Shown: positions 17,463 to 24,828, counted from the stretch's first letter. The stretch: DNA of 38,732 bases from Candidatus Brocadiaceae bacterium (GCA_003551565.1 PUMZ01000169.1:1-38732); one strand, 5' to 3'. Numbers and translations are program-made. Notes: generated from the sequence alone by a model not told the origin.

Positions 17463-17550
17463 CCTGCCTGTGCGCCGCGCCTGCGCCATCGCATGGCAGG
17501 CAGGTCGCACCTGTCTGCGTCGCGGAAGCGACAGGCAGGCGCAGACAGGC
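17463..17550. repeat. 88-bp intergenic repeat containing palindrome R1
   Basis: This stretch matches 36889-36976 with only about two mismatches and the same orientation. Its 3' half is the 40-bp palindrome R1 (17510-17549), with CCTGTCTGCG and CGCAGACAGG as perfect 10-bp outer arms and an inner TCGC-GGAA-GCGA. R1 also occurs at 8738-8777 and, diverged, at 24788-24827. Confidence 0.85.
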
Positions 17551-17712
17551 AGTATTCATATACGCTAAGTGCAGACTTCTGCACAGATGCGGTGCCGGGC
17601 GCGCTCGCAGGACAAAGCGCCGCCAGGAATCGCAAATCAACAGTTTGATTGTGAAACGAACGTTTATTCATTCCAAAACATTCAGGTTGCAAAGCCTTTC
17701 CTGTTAATTTAT

Positions 17713-17740
17713 GTCTTTGGTTTATGGAATGCGGGTTAAC
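17713..17740 (-). repeat. Dispersed element J, copy after the usher-like gene
   Basis: Read on the minus strand it starts GTTAACCCGCATTCCATAAA and continues CCAAAGAC. Related copies lie at 4379-4402 (inverted), 28708-28738, 32345-32370 and 37451-37477 (inverted). It begins 11 nt after the stop codon of the 979-residue protein. Confidence 0.55.
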
Positions 17741-17750
17741 CGGCGCCGCT

Positions 17751-20690
17751 TCACTCCTCTTCCGGATCGATAACGCCTTCGTCAATGATCTGCACCGCGC
17801 GCTCGCGAAGCCGCACCTTAACGATCACCTCCCCCCGCTCTCCGGGTTCGACCTGCACATTCCTTTCCGGCGCCTCGATCACGTGATACGCGGGCAACCG
17901 GTCATCGTAAACCTTCAGGGTCCATTCTCCCGGCTGCAGGCGTTCGAACAGGAACTCGCCGCGGCGTCCGGTGAGCGTCCGCTGGAGCTCGCCGTCGCGC
18001 CGCATCTCCACAAGGATGCCGCTCAGCCCGCCCTCCGCGCCATCGCCGCGCCCGTCGCCCTGAAGGTTGTTGTTATTGTTGCCATCGCCCAGGATGTTGT
18101 TGTTGTGGAAGTTGTTATTGTTGTTCCACAGGTTGCTGTTATTGTTGCTGCCGTCACCCTGCAGGTTGATCCCCTCCGAAGGCTCACCATCTCCGTCCTG
18201 TCCATCGTTGACCGCCAGGACCACCCTGCCCGCCATCGAACCGCTCCGGGCCATCTCGATACGGACTTCTTTCGTGCGTCCGCCCTCGACTTCGACCCGG
18301 ATCGGCATCTCATCAAGCGGGACATACCCCGGCCCCACGCTCTGCACGTCCACCTTCAGCTCGTGCATGCCGGGCTCGAGGGCGGGGAAAATGAAACGTC
18401 CATCCCGGTCGGTCACCGCCGATGCGCCGTCGGCGAAGAGGATAACGTCCCGCATCACCCGCACGCGCCGTCCGTTGTCCTCCACCACAAGCACCCGGCC
18501 CTCCACGGCGCCGACCGATTGTTTTCTGCGCAGCGGCACGTCGAACGGTACCGTGTAGCCGACATACCCGCTGGTGCGGTCCTCGCGCCCGCGCCGTTCC
18601 GAATGCCGCACCCCCGCCCGGATGGCATGGCCGTTGGGGAGCGTGTAATTCGCCCCCGCACTGTAGCGGGCGCTGCCGCGGCGCTCTTCGTACTCGTAGC
18701 GGCTCACGTCCGCATTGACATGGAGATCGTTCCGCACATCCCAGCGCACCCTGCCGCCATAGCGTCGCGTGGTCCTGATGATCCGGTTGCTCGGATCAAC
18801 GTCGTATCGTTCCCCGTAATTCCCGAAGGCGGAGAGGCGCAGGCGCCGGTGCGGCCGGTAGGTGGCGGTCGAGCCGAAGCTCCACGCCCGGTCCCGCTCG
18901 TCAACAAGCCGGTCGTCCATCCGGCCGCGACGGGCATCGAGGCGCACGCTGCCCCATCCGAACGAGCGCGACAGGGCCGCCAGCGCCGCCTGTTCACGGT
19001 AGTCGAACTCCGGATCGGGATCCGGATTCCTGTCCTCGCGCCGAAATTCCTCCACCCCCAGCGACATCCTGTAAGCGTCGGCCAACCTCCAGCTCACACC
19101 AGCCCGATAGCGCTGCGAGCGCGGCGCCGTGCCGCGCTCGTCGTCGCGGTCCAGGTTCCGATCCCAAAGCGTGCAGGTCAGGTTCCCTCGCAAGGTCCCG
19201 TAGACCGGAAATGTCACGGTTCCGGAGCTGTACTCGGAATCGCGCGAACGGCCGTAATAATCCGGCCCGTAATGCCGGTGGCGCAGGGAATACCGCACGT
19301 CATCGAACAGCGCGCCGCGGTAACTCGCGCTGTAAGCATGGTCCCGCACCCCGCTGTCCCGGTTGCTTTCGCTGTAGCCGTACTCCAGCTCGAGGCTGTC
19401 GCCCGCGAAAAGCTCAAAATCGCCCAGCAGGCTGTAAACGCTGTCGCGCGCCGAAGGCAGGGCGCCGGATGCATCGACGGTGCGCCGCAGCACATTCAGC
19501 CGCAGGCTCGCCGCCTCGTGCGGCGTAACGCCCGCATACGCGCCCACGTCCCTGCGCTTCCTCCGTCGCCATGCGTCCTGAGCGTAAAACGTACCAGCCT
19601 CGAAACCGACACCCTCCGGATGGTAATGAATCCCCCCGCCGCGCGCGAATCGGGTGGTGGTCAGCGGCGAGAGCTCATACCGGCGGTCGCCAGCCTGGAC
19701 GGTGAAATCCGGCTCCGAATAGGTCGCACCAAATTGCTCCCTGCGCCCGTAAACGCCCACATCACGCTCATCGGGCGCGCGGAGAAAAAAATCCAGATGC
19801 CGCTTTCCCTCCTCGTCCAGGTAGCCCGAACCGCGCAGCACGGCCTGGACGCCCGTGTCGCCGTCGTCGAACAGAAAGTCCGTTCGCAGCTCGACGGGGT
19901 ATGTATGGCGCATCGGCTCCAGTTCGCTGATACGTGGCAGAACATCGATCCCGATGCTGAGTGTTTCGGAGACCATTTCATCCCTCATGCGGTCGTTGGC
20001 CGGCAGCGCCTCCGCCGTCAAGCGCACCCTGTGCGTGCGCGGGCGGTCCAGATCCCCATCGGTGCCCCCCTCGATCCGCACCAGCACGCTGCTGCCGGGC
20101 GCGAGCCGTTCCACCTCCTGCGGAATCACCCGCGCCGGAAACCCCTCCCGTTCGCTCACACTCAGCTCCACCGACAGCGTCACGTTGCCGCGGTTGATCA
20201 TCCGCGCCCGGATCTCGTAATCCTTCCCCGCCATCACCCTCTCCGGCGCATCGACGAACAGCAGCTCCAGCGCCTCCACGGGCAGAACGCGAACATCGAC
20301 CGTCTCGCTGTCGCTTATGGCGTCGTCGCGTTCACTGCGCACGCCATACATGATCTCATACACCCCCGCCCGGGCGCCGCGCGGCACCTGAACGGCGACC
20401 TGGCGGGCGAGCTCCTCACCCGGCTCCAGCACGAACCGGCCGGGCGGAACGATCGCATGCCAGCCGTCGGGAAGATCATACCATTCCTCGAACTCTTGCT
20501 CCTGTTCGGTCAGATTATGCACCCGGAACGAGAACGTCACAATGTGGCCGGACTCAGCCTCCTGCAACAGCGGCGTGACTGAATAGATATCGACACCCGG
20601 CCCCTGCGCAAGCAACGCCGTGGACGTTACTCCCAGCAGAACGGCGAAAACCATCAATTGCAGCAGGACTTTATCGATCATAAAAAACAC
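17751..20690 (-). CDS. Usher-like outer-membrane beta-barrel protein with Ig-like and Asn-rich regions
   Basis: A 979-residue secreted protein. A signal peptide (cleavage near STALLAQG, residues 24-30) is followed by two Ig/NEW3-like domains (about 33-135 and 140-250), with phrases such as FSFRVHNLTEQ and VLEPGEELARQVAVQVPRG. Residues 265-720 alternate polar and aromatic residues with repeated turn-rich charged loops, as in a large outer-membrane barrel. Two carboxypeptidase-regulatory/SdrB-like domains follow (about 727-812 and 818-965), with DRDGRFIFPALEPG and GRRGEFLFERLQPGEW. The second is interrupted by an Asn-rich insert. Position after a chaperone-like gene and four pilin-like genes suggests an usher, but standard usher motifs were not recognised. 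The GTG at 20690 or the ATG at 20681 may be the start. Confidence 0.72.
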   Translation of the reverse strand: MFFMIDKVLLQLMVFAVLLGVTSTALLAQGPGVDIYSVTPLLQEAESGHIVTFSFRVHNLTEQEQEFEEWYDLPDGWHAIVPPGRFVLEPGEELARQVAVQVPRGARAGVYEIMYGVRSERDDAISDSETVDVRVLPVEALELLFVDAPERVMAGKDYEIRARMINRGNVTLSVELSVSEREGFPARVIPQEVERLAPGSSVLVRIEGGTDGDLDRPRTHRVRLTAEALPANDRMRDEMVSETLSIGIDVLPRISELEPMRHTYPVELRTDFLFDDGDTGVQAVLRGSGYLDEEGKRHLDFFLRAPDERDVGVYGRREQFGATYSEPDFTVQAGDRRYELSPLTTTRFARGGGIHYHPEGVGFEAGTFYAQDAWRRRKRRDVGAYAGVTPHEAASLRLNVLRRTVDASGALPSARDSVYSLLGDFELFAGDSLELEYGYSESNRDSGVRDHAYSASYRGALFDDVRYSLRHRHYGPDYYGRSRDSEYSSGTVTFPVYGTLRGNLTCTLWDRNLDRDDERGTAPRSQRYRAGVSWRLADAYRMSLGVEEFRREDRNPDPDPEFDYREQAALAALSRSFGWGSVRLDARRGRMDDRLVDERDRAWSFGSTATYRPHRRLRLSAFGNYGERYDVDPSNRIIRTTRRYGGRVRWDVRNDLHVNADVSRYEYEERRGSARYSAGANYTLPNGHAIRAGVRHSERRGREDRTSGYVGYTVPFDVPLRRKQSVGAVEGRVLVVEDNGRRVRVMRDVILFADGASAVTDRDGRFIFPALEPGMHELKVDVQSVGPGYVPLDEMPIRVEVEGGRTKEVRIEMARSGSMAGRVVLAVNDGQDGDGEPSEGINLQGDGSNNNSNLWNNNNNFHNNNILGDGNNNNNLQGDGRGDGAEGGLSGILVEMRRDGELQRTLTGRRGEFLFERLQPGEWTLKVYDDRLPAYHVIEAPERNVQVEPGERGEVIVKVRLRERAVQIIDEGVIDPEEE
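18057..18175 (-). repeat. AAC/AAT triplet-rich repeat encoding an Asn-rich insert
   Basis: Imperfect GTT/ATT triplets on the plus strand encode runs of 2-5 Asn separated by NLQGDG and ILGDG (residues about 842-880). The insert falls in a surface loop of the last Ig-like domain. Triplet tracts of this kind can vary in length between strains. Confidence 0.85.
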
Positions 20691-20756
20691 ATGCTATCTC
20701 AAGGAAAAAACGATATCCGATCATTTCCGAAGTCCTGAAAAGGTGAAATCAACGCC

Positions 20757-21575
20757 TCATTCCGGCTCCGGGATGCTGAAGCTGTATCGCGCCCCGAACA
20801 CGTTGTCGTCGCCAGCGTCCGCAATCACCATCGCGTTATACTCACCGGGCGGCAACTCGGTGATATCCATGACGTAGCGCGCTGATGTGCCGGGATATAT
20901 CCTGCGCCTGCGCGCATCGAAGCGGCCCACGTTCATTCCCCCGGCATCGTGCATCTGTACCCATACGTTCGGGCGAAGGTAACGTTCGCCGGTGTTTTCG
21001 ATATCGACCTGAAGCTCGCGCCGCCCCTTATCGGCCACCAGGCGGCGTCCGATGAAATCGACCGCCACCTTCCCGGTCCCGCCGATGTGCGTCATCACCT
21101 GCAGGGCGTGGCGCGTGCGCGTTCGGATGCCGACCGCCACCTCGTCCTCCCCGGTCTCGACGGGCGCCAGTTCTTCCGGCCGCACCGGCTCGATCATCAC
21201 CATGCTCCAGTACGTGCCCCGCATATCGGGCTCGTCCGGCACCGTGACGCTGAAAAACACCGACTCCGTGCCGCCGGCGGGGACGGTGATCTGCTTCGGA
21301 GTGAGCTCCACCCAGAGCGCGTTCGAGCGCTTGAGCGTGCCGGGCTCGTCGTAGCTCGAGCGCCCCCCGGCAGTGAACGTGTAATCGGTCTGGTAGAGGC
21401 GCAGTTCGATGGGCTCCCCGGCGCGGTTGCGCACGATGATGCGGCCCTCCTCCACGGCGCCGGGTTCGACGGTCAGCTCGCGGGTGAGCCCGCCGACAAC
21501 GGTGAAACTTGCATAAGCGCCATTCGGCATAACAGCGGTGCACGCCAGCAGCAGGATGGTCAATAATTTTTTCAT
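20757..21575 (-). CDS. Periplasmic chaperone-like two-domain Ig-fold protein
   Basis: A secreted 272-residue protein. A signal peptide (MKKLLTILLLACTAVMPNGAYA) is followed by two beta-sandwich domains. Domain 1 (about 22-130) resembles the PapD/DUF916-like fold: ELTVEPGAVEEGRIIVRN early, then ALWVELTPKQITVPAGGTES and a strand ending GTYWSMVMIEP. Domain 2 (about 145-272) has GRRELQVDIENTGERYLRP and ends with ELPPGEYNAMVIAD. This size and two-domain layout suit a fimbrial chaperone, although the classical PapD Arg and Lys anchors cannot be assigned by eye. ATG 21575 has AAGGA about 8 nt upstream; the ORF-track start at 21635 adds a non-secretory tail. The usher-like gene follows after about 65 nt. 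Confidence 0.7.
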   Translation of the reverse strand: MKKLLTILLLACTAVMPNGAYASFTVVGGLTRELTVEPGAVEEGRIIVRNRAGEPIELRLYQTDYTFTAGGRSSYDEPGTLKRSNALWVELTPKQITVPAGGTESVFFSVTVPDEPDMRGTYWSMVMIEPVRPEELAPVETGEDEVAVGIRTRTRHALQVMTHIGGTGKVAVDFIGRRLVADKGRRELQVDIENTGERYLRPNVWVQMHDAGGMNVGRFDARRRRIYPGTSARYVMDITELPPGEYNAMVIADAGDDNVFGARYSFSIPEPE

Positions 21576-21653
21576 GATTGTTTTCCTTTTTTTCCGAGAG
21601 TATGTGTGAGTGTCAACGGCTTCCATATATCTCAAATAACCGGTTCAATTCCT

Positions 21654-21763
21654 GGAGTGCGGCGCAAAACGGAGTGGAGCGCCGCTTTCACCTGTCGTTT
21701 TCCTTTTTTGCCGGATCTGCGAATATCAAAGCGGTGCTCCGCTGTCGCTACGCACCGCACTCC
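21654..21763. repeat. MITE-like imperfect inverted repeat in the operon
   Basis: Arms of about 35 bp (21654-21688 and 21728-21763) both start from the ends with GGAGTGCGG and finish with CCGCTTT, separated by 39 nt. The arms differ in the middle. The structure lies between the last subunit gene and the chaperone-like gene, so it would be transcribed into the operon mRNA and could fold there. Confidence 0.65.
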
Positions 21764-21839
21764 AAAGAGAGCCTTGAGAGGCCCTCAGGTGGATATCCCG
21801 CCCCAGTCTAATCCGAGAAGAACCTTCCAAAAAAAATCT

Positions 21840-22304
21840 TCATTTTTCGCTGAGGGTGAAGGTGACGTCCCATAAATAGGTTCCCTGCGGCGTGCCGGAG
21901 AGTGTCCCCCCGCCGGCCGTCCAGGTTATATCCTCGGTGTATACTCCATCTCCATCACTACCGGTCCATACCGTTAAATTCTGCATGGCCGTTCCGCCGT
22001 CCACCAGCATTTGTTCATCCTGTCCATTCACTTTGACAGTAATATCGAGGTCGGTATCGCCATCACCCTGAACTGCATTGGCAGCGGCCTCGACGATTGC
22101 GTCATTGTAAGTATGCTCAACATGAAATCCACCTTCTACCGTGTCCGAGCCCTCCTCATATCCTCCGTCCTGATCGTACAGAAGGTTCAGTTGCGGTGGG
22201 TCATCGACCGAAATGCTCGCCGCCGTGGCGGGCTCAAGCGGAGGGAGCGCCGTGAGGAGGCAACAGCAGGCAAGAGCGAGGGGTATCGAAAGGGGTTTGT
22301 TCAT
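21840..22304 (-). CDS. Small secreted beta-rich protein S4 (pilin-like subunit)
   Basis: A 154-residue protein with an N-terminal signal peptide (PLSIPLALACCCLLTALPPL) and a predicted all-beta mature part. Its C-terminus GTYLWDVTFTLSEK matches the closing strand of the three upstream paralogues (pattern GxYxxxVTxT), and HVEHTYNDAIVE parallels their HNYDG segment. It is the most divergent of the four and the closest to the chaperone-like gene, separated from it by the MITE-like repeat. The ribosome binding site is weak. A role as a minor or anchoring subunit is inferred from position only. Confidence 0.68.
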   Translation of the reverse strand: MNKPLSIPLALACCCLLTALPPLEPATAASISVDDPPQLNLLYDQDGGYEEGSDTVEGGFHVEHTYNDAIVEAAANAVQGDGDTDLDITVKVNGQDEQMLVDGGTAMQNLTVWTGSDGDGVYTEDITWTAGGGTLSGTPQGTYLWDVTFTLSEK

Positions 22305-22379
22305 GTTCGATTCCGAAGAGAAAAAATTAAAATAAGTAAGAACGATACGGATCGGAACATACTGAGAAATGCTTCGGTA

Positions 22380-22424
22380 AAAGAAGAGAAAGGCCCGCAG
22401 GGACCGCGCTCAGGCGGCCCCTGC
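22380..22424 (-). terminator. Rho-independent-type terminator after S3
   Basis: On the minus strand an 11-bp GC-rich stem (GCAGGGGCCGC with GCGGTCCCTGC, one G-U pair, 6-nt loop) is followed by a short spacer and a pyrimidine run TTTCTCTTCTTTT. It lies 20 nt after the S3 stop and before S4, so it probably lowers transcription into S4, the chaperone-like and usher-like genes. Confidence 0.65.
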
Positions 22425-22444
22425 CGACCTCTTGCGCGGAACGC

Positions 22445-22957
22445 CTACTGAGCGCTCAAAGTGCCTGTGACTACAAAGTCATACGAACCGGCCGGAGTGC
22501 CGGCGAGAGTGCCGGTTGCGCTCAAATCAACATCTCCCTCCCACTGACCGGCATGGAGATCCGAGATCGTCACAGTTTGCGGGAAGCCTGCGGAAACGAG
22601 CTCCTCATCTTCAAGGGCCGGCCCGTCCCAGCCACCCCCCATAATTCTTACGATGGTAATGGTCAGGTCGTTATCGGCAGGCACCTCTGTAACCTCGAGC
22701 ACAACCTGCCCATGTCCATCGTAATTATGCGCCATTACGAACGCGCTTTCTGCGGTGAGCGGGTCCTCTCCAACGTGCTGATAGCCCCCCTCACCATCAT
22801 GTTCCAACGTTATCGCTTCCGGATCTTCCAAAGTCAGTTCCGCAACGCTCTGAACTTCGACCGTCACCGTAGCCGTATCTGTATCCGCCACGGCCGTGGA
22901 ACCGACAAACAACCCTGCACCAGCAAGCACTGCAACGGCGATCATCCAAGATCTCAT
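22445..22957 (-). CDS. Small secreted beta-rich protein S3 (pilin-like subunit)
   Basis: A 170-residue secreted protein whose signal peptide (MIAVAVLAGAGLFVGSTAVA) is almost the same as that of S2. The mature part begins DTDTATVTVEVQSV, has AHNYDGHGQVVLEV and VPADNDLTITIV in the middle, and ends GSYDFVVTGTLSAQ. The whole mature chain is predicted beta-strand and acidic, with no cysteine. GGAGGA lies 7 nt upstream, in a leader nearly identical to that of S2. S2 and S3 look like a tandem duplication. I see no enzymatic motif; a structural subunit is the best guess. Confidence 0.72.
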   Translation of the reverse strand: MRSWMIAVAVLAGAGLFVGSTAVADTDTATVTVEVQSVAELTLEDPEAITLEHDGEGGYQHVGEDPLTAESAFVMAHNYDGHGQVVLEVTEVPADNDLTITIVRIMGGGWDGPALEDEELVSAGFPQTVTISDLHAGQWEGDVDLSATGTLAGTPAGSYDFVVTGTLSAQ

Positions 22958-23040
22958 CTTTCTTCCTCCGCTTGAATCAAAGTAACGACTTTTTCCGTTA
23001 AGATACTCTTTGTATTTGACTTTCTATCGAACTCGTTTCA

Positions 23041-23553
23041 TCAATCCCTGGCTATCATCGTTGCGGTCACCACAAAGACATAATTTCCCGCAGCTGTGCC
23101 GCGAAGTGTACCGTCGGCGGTGACTTCAGCTTCCGCATCGTAAGCGCCCCGCAACGCATCGAAGCTGACCCCCGCCGTGGCTGATCCGTTTTCGACAAGC
23201 GTAGCCGGAAACTGGTCTTCCGCTATGCCTTCTATGCTTGTGACCGTAATCGTAAGGTCTTGATCCTCGGGCACAGTTGTTGCCTCTGTTTCGATAGTTG
23301 CATATCCATCGTAGTTATGATGCATTGCGATGGTGGTAGTGCCCGTCCCGGTTTCATATGCAGCATCCTCACTCAGACCTTCCCCATCATAAGTGTCGAG
23401 CGTGATGGTGAAGTCCTCGATTTCTACGCTTGCTGTCTCCAAAACTTCAACTGTGATTTCAGCGGTATCTGATTCTTCTTGCGCCCTTGCCGTGGAACCG
23501 ACGAACAACCCTGCACCGGCAAGCAACGCGAATGCGATCATCCAATGTCTCAT
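23041..23553 (-). CDS. Small secreted beta-rich protein S2 (pilin-like subunit)
   Basis: A 170-residue secreted protein with signal peptide MIAFALLAGAGLFVGSTARA, followed by ESDTAEITVEVLETASVEIE. The middle has HHNYDGYATIE and VPEDQDLTITVTS, and the C-terminus is GNYVFVVTATMIARD. It shares order, length and leader with S3, and the GGAGGAAGAAAGATG start context is the same. No cysteine and no catalytic motif is visible. The gene starts about 230 nt after a hairpin that follows S1. Confidence 0.72.
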   Translation of the reverse strand: MRHWMIAFALLAGAGLFVGSTARAQEESDTAEITVEVLETASVEIEDFTITLDTYDGEGLSEDAAYETGTGTTTIAMHHNYDGYATIETEATTVPEDQDLTITVTSIEGIAEDQFPATLVENGSATAGVSFDALRGAYDAEAEVTADGTLRGTAAGNYVFVVTATMIARD

Positions 23554-23779
23554 CTTTCTTCCTCCTTGCTTCTCGGGTTAGCACTTGTGCGTCTGAAAAA
23601 ATAATTCTGAACCGTTACGTCGAGAACCGGTGATTCTGCGCTCCATGCGCAGGCGGTTCGGTCCGCCCTGCGTCGGATTTCATTCCCCGGCATCACCTCC
23701 TGTTGTGCGGAATGCGAACGGCCGTTATGTTCACTTTTTCAGCACTATCAAAAGACCGGAACGCTGTCGCCGTCCGGCA

Positions 23780-23802
23780 GGGGGAACGCTTTTCGCTCCC
23801 CC
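23780..23802 (-). terminator. Intercistronic hairpin after S1
   Basis: On the minus strand GGGGGAGCG and CGTTCCCCC form a 9-bp stem (one G-U pair) around a 5-nt loop, 16 nt past the S1 stop. There is no U-run, so it more likely stabilises the S1 mRNA or attenuates transcription than terminates it fully. Confidence 0.55.
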
Positions 23803-23818
23803 ACATTACAAGCGTAAT

Positions 23819-24322
23819 TTATTGTATCGTAAACGTCACGTCCCAGATGTACGTGCCGCCCGGGGTCGCCTCGATGCAATCGGCATCCGCCGACCATGTG
23901 GCATCGAATGCGTTTGCGCCCCCGGGCAGGGCCCGGGTGAACAGCTCTGTTTCCTCTTCTAATTCCTCTCCTTCATCCACCAGAACAAGCTCCGCGTCCA
24001 CGTTTTCATTCAGAACATGCAGCGCCAGCGTTATTCCATTGTTCGGGCCGGCAACTTGCGCGACGTGTGTCACTTCGACCGTTACAATTTCCTTATAATT
24101 ATGGATCATGGTGAGCGATTCCGTGCGGCTGTCCGGTTCGTAGCCTCCGTCGCCATCGTATTCCAGAAACAGGCCGCAATCGTCGACTTCAACCGCCAGA
24201 ATCTCAAGCACATCCACCGTCACGGTGGCCGTATCGGTCTCATCGGCCGTCGCCGCTGCGGCGCCAAGCACGACCAATCCAAACATCGCCGCCATCGCCG
24301 TCACATACCTTTTACCTGCCAT
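23819..24322 (-). CDS. Small secreted beta-rich protein S1 (promoter-proximal pilin-like subunit)
   Basis: A 167-residue secreted protein. The signal peptide runs to about ATADE; the mature part starts DTATVTVDVLEILAVEV and ends GGTYIWDVTFTIQ. It has two cysteines (about 49 and 149), one near each end of the mature chain, which could form a disulfide; S2 and S3 have none. I chose ATG 24322 because AGGAGGT lies 5 nt upstream; the ORF-track start at 24373 has no ribosome binding site and spoils the signal peptide. As first gene after the sigma-54 element and followed by a hairpin, it is the best candidate for the major subunit. The closing GGTY...VTFT strand recalls spore-coat-U/archaic pilin subunits (by-eye resemblance). 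Confidence 0.72.
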   Translation of the reverse strand: MAGKRYVTAMAAMFGLVVLGAAAATADETDTATVTVDVLEILAVEVDDCGLFLEYDGDGGYEPDSRTESLTMIHNYKEIVTVEVTHVAQVAGPNNGITLALHVLNENVDAELVLVDEGEELEEETELFTRALPGGANAFDATWSADADCIEATPGGTYIWDVTFTIQ

Positions 24323-24390
24323 TTGCGACCTCCTGTCCGGAGTTAATCGGATATAACAACGGATACGCCTCACGCATATTCAGCAAAACC

Positions 24391-24417
24391 GGTTCGTTTC
24401 CACCGGATCTGTTCCGG
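24391..24417 (+). repeat. Dispersed element H, copy 3
   Basis: A 27-bp copy of element H (TTCGTTTCCACCGG core) in opposite orientation to the copies at 9438 and 10817. It lies in the 5' leader region of S1. Confidence 0.55.
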
Positions 24418-24491
24418 TGCACGCACGCGCACCCTGCATGACCCGACGGGGAGCCCGGCCGGGAACATTTGTGCGTATGGGGAGTATCTGC

Positions 24492-24506
24492 GCAAAACCC
24501 GTGCCG
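24492..24506 (-). promoter_or_regulatory. Sigma-54-type promoter upstream of S1
   Basis: On the minus strand the sequence is CGGCAC-GGGTT-TTGC: the GG and GC dinucleotides are correctly spaced and only the first T of the -24 element is changed. Transcription would start near 24480, about 160 nt before the S1 ATG. The gene upstream on the same strand encodes a sigma-54 activator, which strengthens the call. Confidence 0.6.
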
Positions 24507-24561
24507 GAAGCATGCTCCTCCGATGGTGCATGGACTTTAACCCTTTTATAAAAAGGTTGTT

Positions 24562-24658
24562 GGATGCCGCAAAGGAACGAATGACATATCTCCCGGCCGG
24601 CAGGGACCCTTGCAAACTGCAATCACACTCTCTGGTTTTGCCATTGCAGGATGCCGCA
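24562..24658. promoter_or_regulatory. Candidate activator-binding repeats upstream of the sigma-54 element
   Basis: GGATGCCGCA occurs exactly at 24562-24571 and 24649-24658, about 55 and 140 bp upstream of the -24 element. Between them is the small palindrome TTGCA-AAC-TGCAA (24610-24622). This is a usual distance for enhancer sites of sigma-54 activators; binding is inferred. Confidence 0.35.
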
Positions 24659-24713
24659 TACCCGGCGGGTAAAGATCCGGTGGGGCACGTCAATGGCGTA
24701 TCATGAGGAATAG

Positions 24714-24828
24714 ACCGCTTATTACAAGCGTCCTACGTGGTGGGAATGTGGCGAAAAGCAATCGCCGCCTGCCCGCGGGTGTCCGCACCGGTCTGCGTCG
24801 CGGAAGCGACAGGCAGGCGCAGGCAGCC
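24714..24828. repeat. Repeat block between the activator gene and the S1 promoter region (E and diverged R1)
   Basis: An element E copy with the CGTGGTG right end (24714-24748) is followed by GCCGCCTGCC-type sequence and a diverged R1 palindrome (24788-24827). The region holds no gene. Confidence 0.6.

Noticed and set aside
17724-20582. 952-aa plus-strand ORF
   Set aside because: It is the antisense shadow of the usher-like gene: His/Pro/Arg-rich, without a fold, and opposite a signal-peptide protein. High GC at third positions leaves the antisense frame open.
20757-24322. Gram-positive WxL/DUF916-type cell-surface complex
   Set aside because: The Ig-like protein resembles DUF916, but no WxL motif is present in the small proteins and the neighbouring barrel protein implies an outer membrane.
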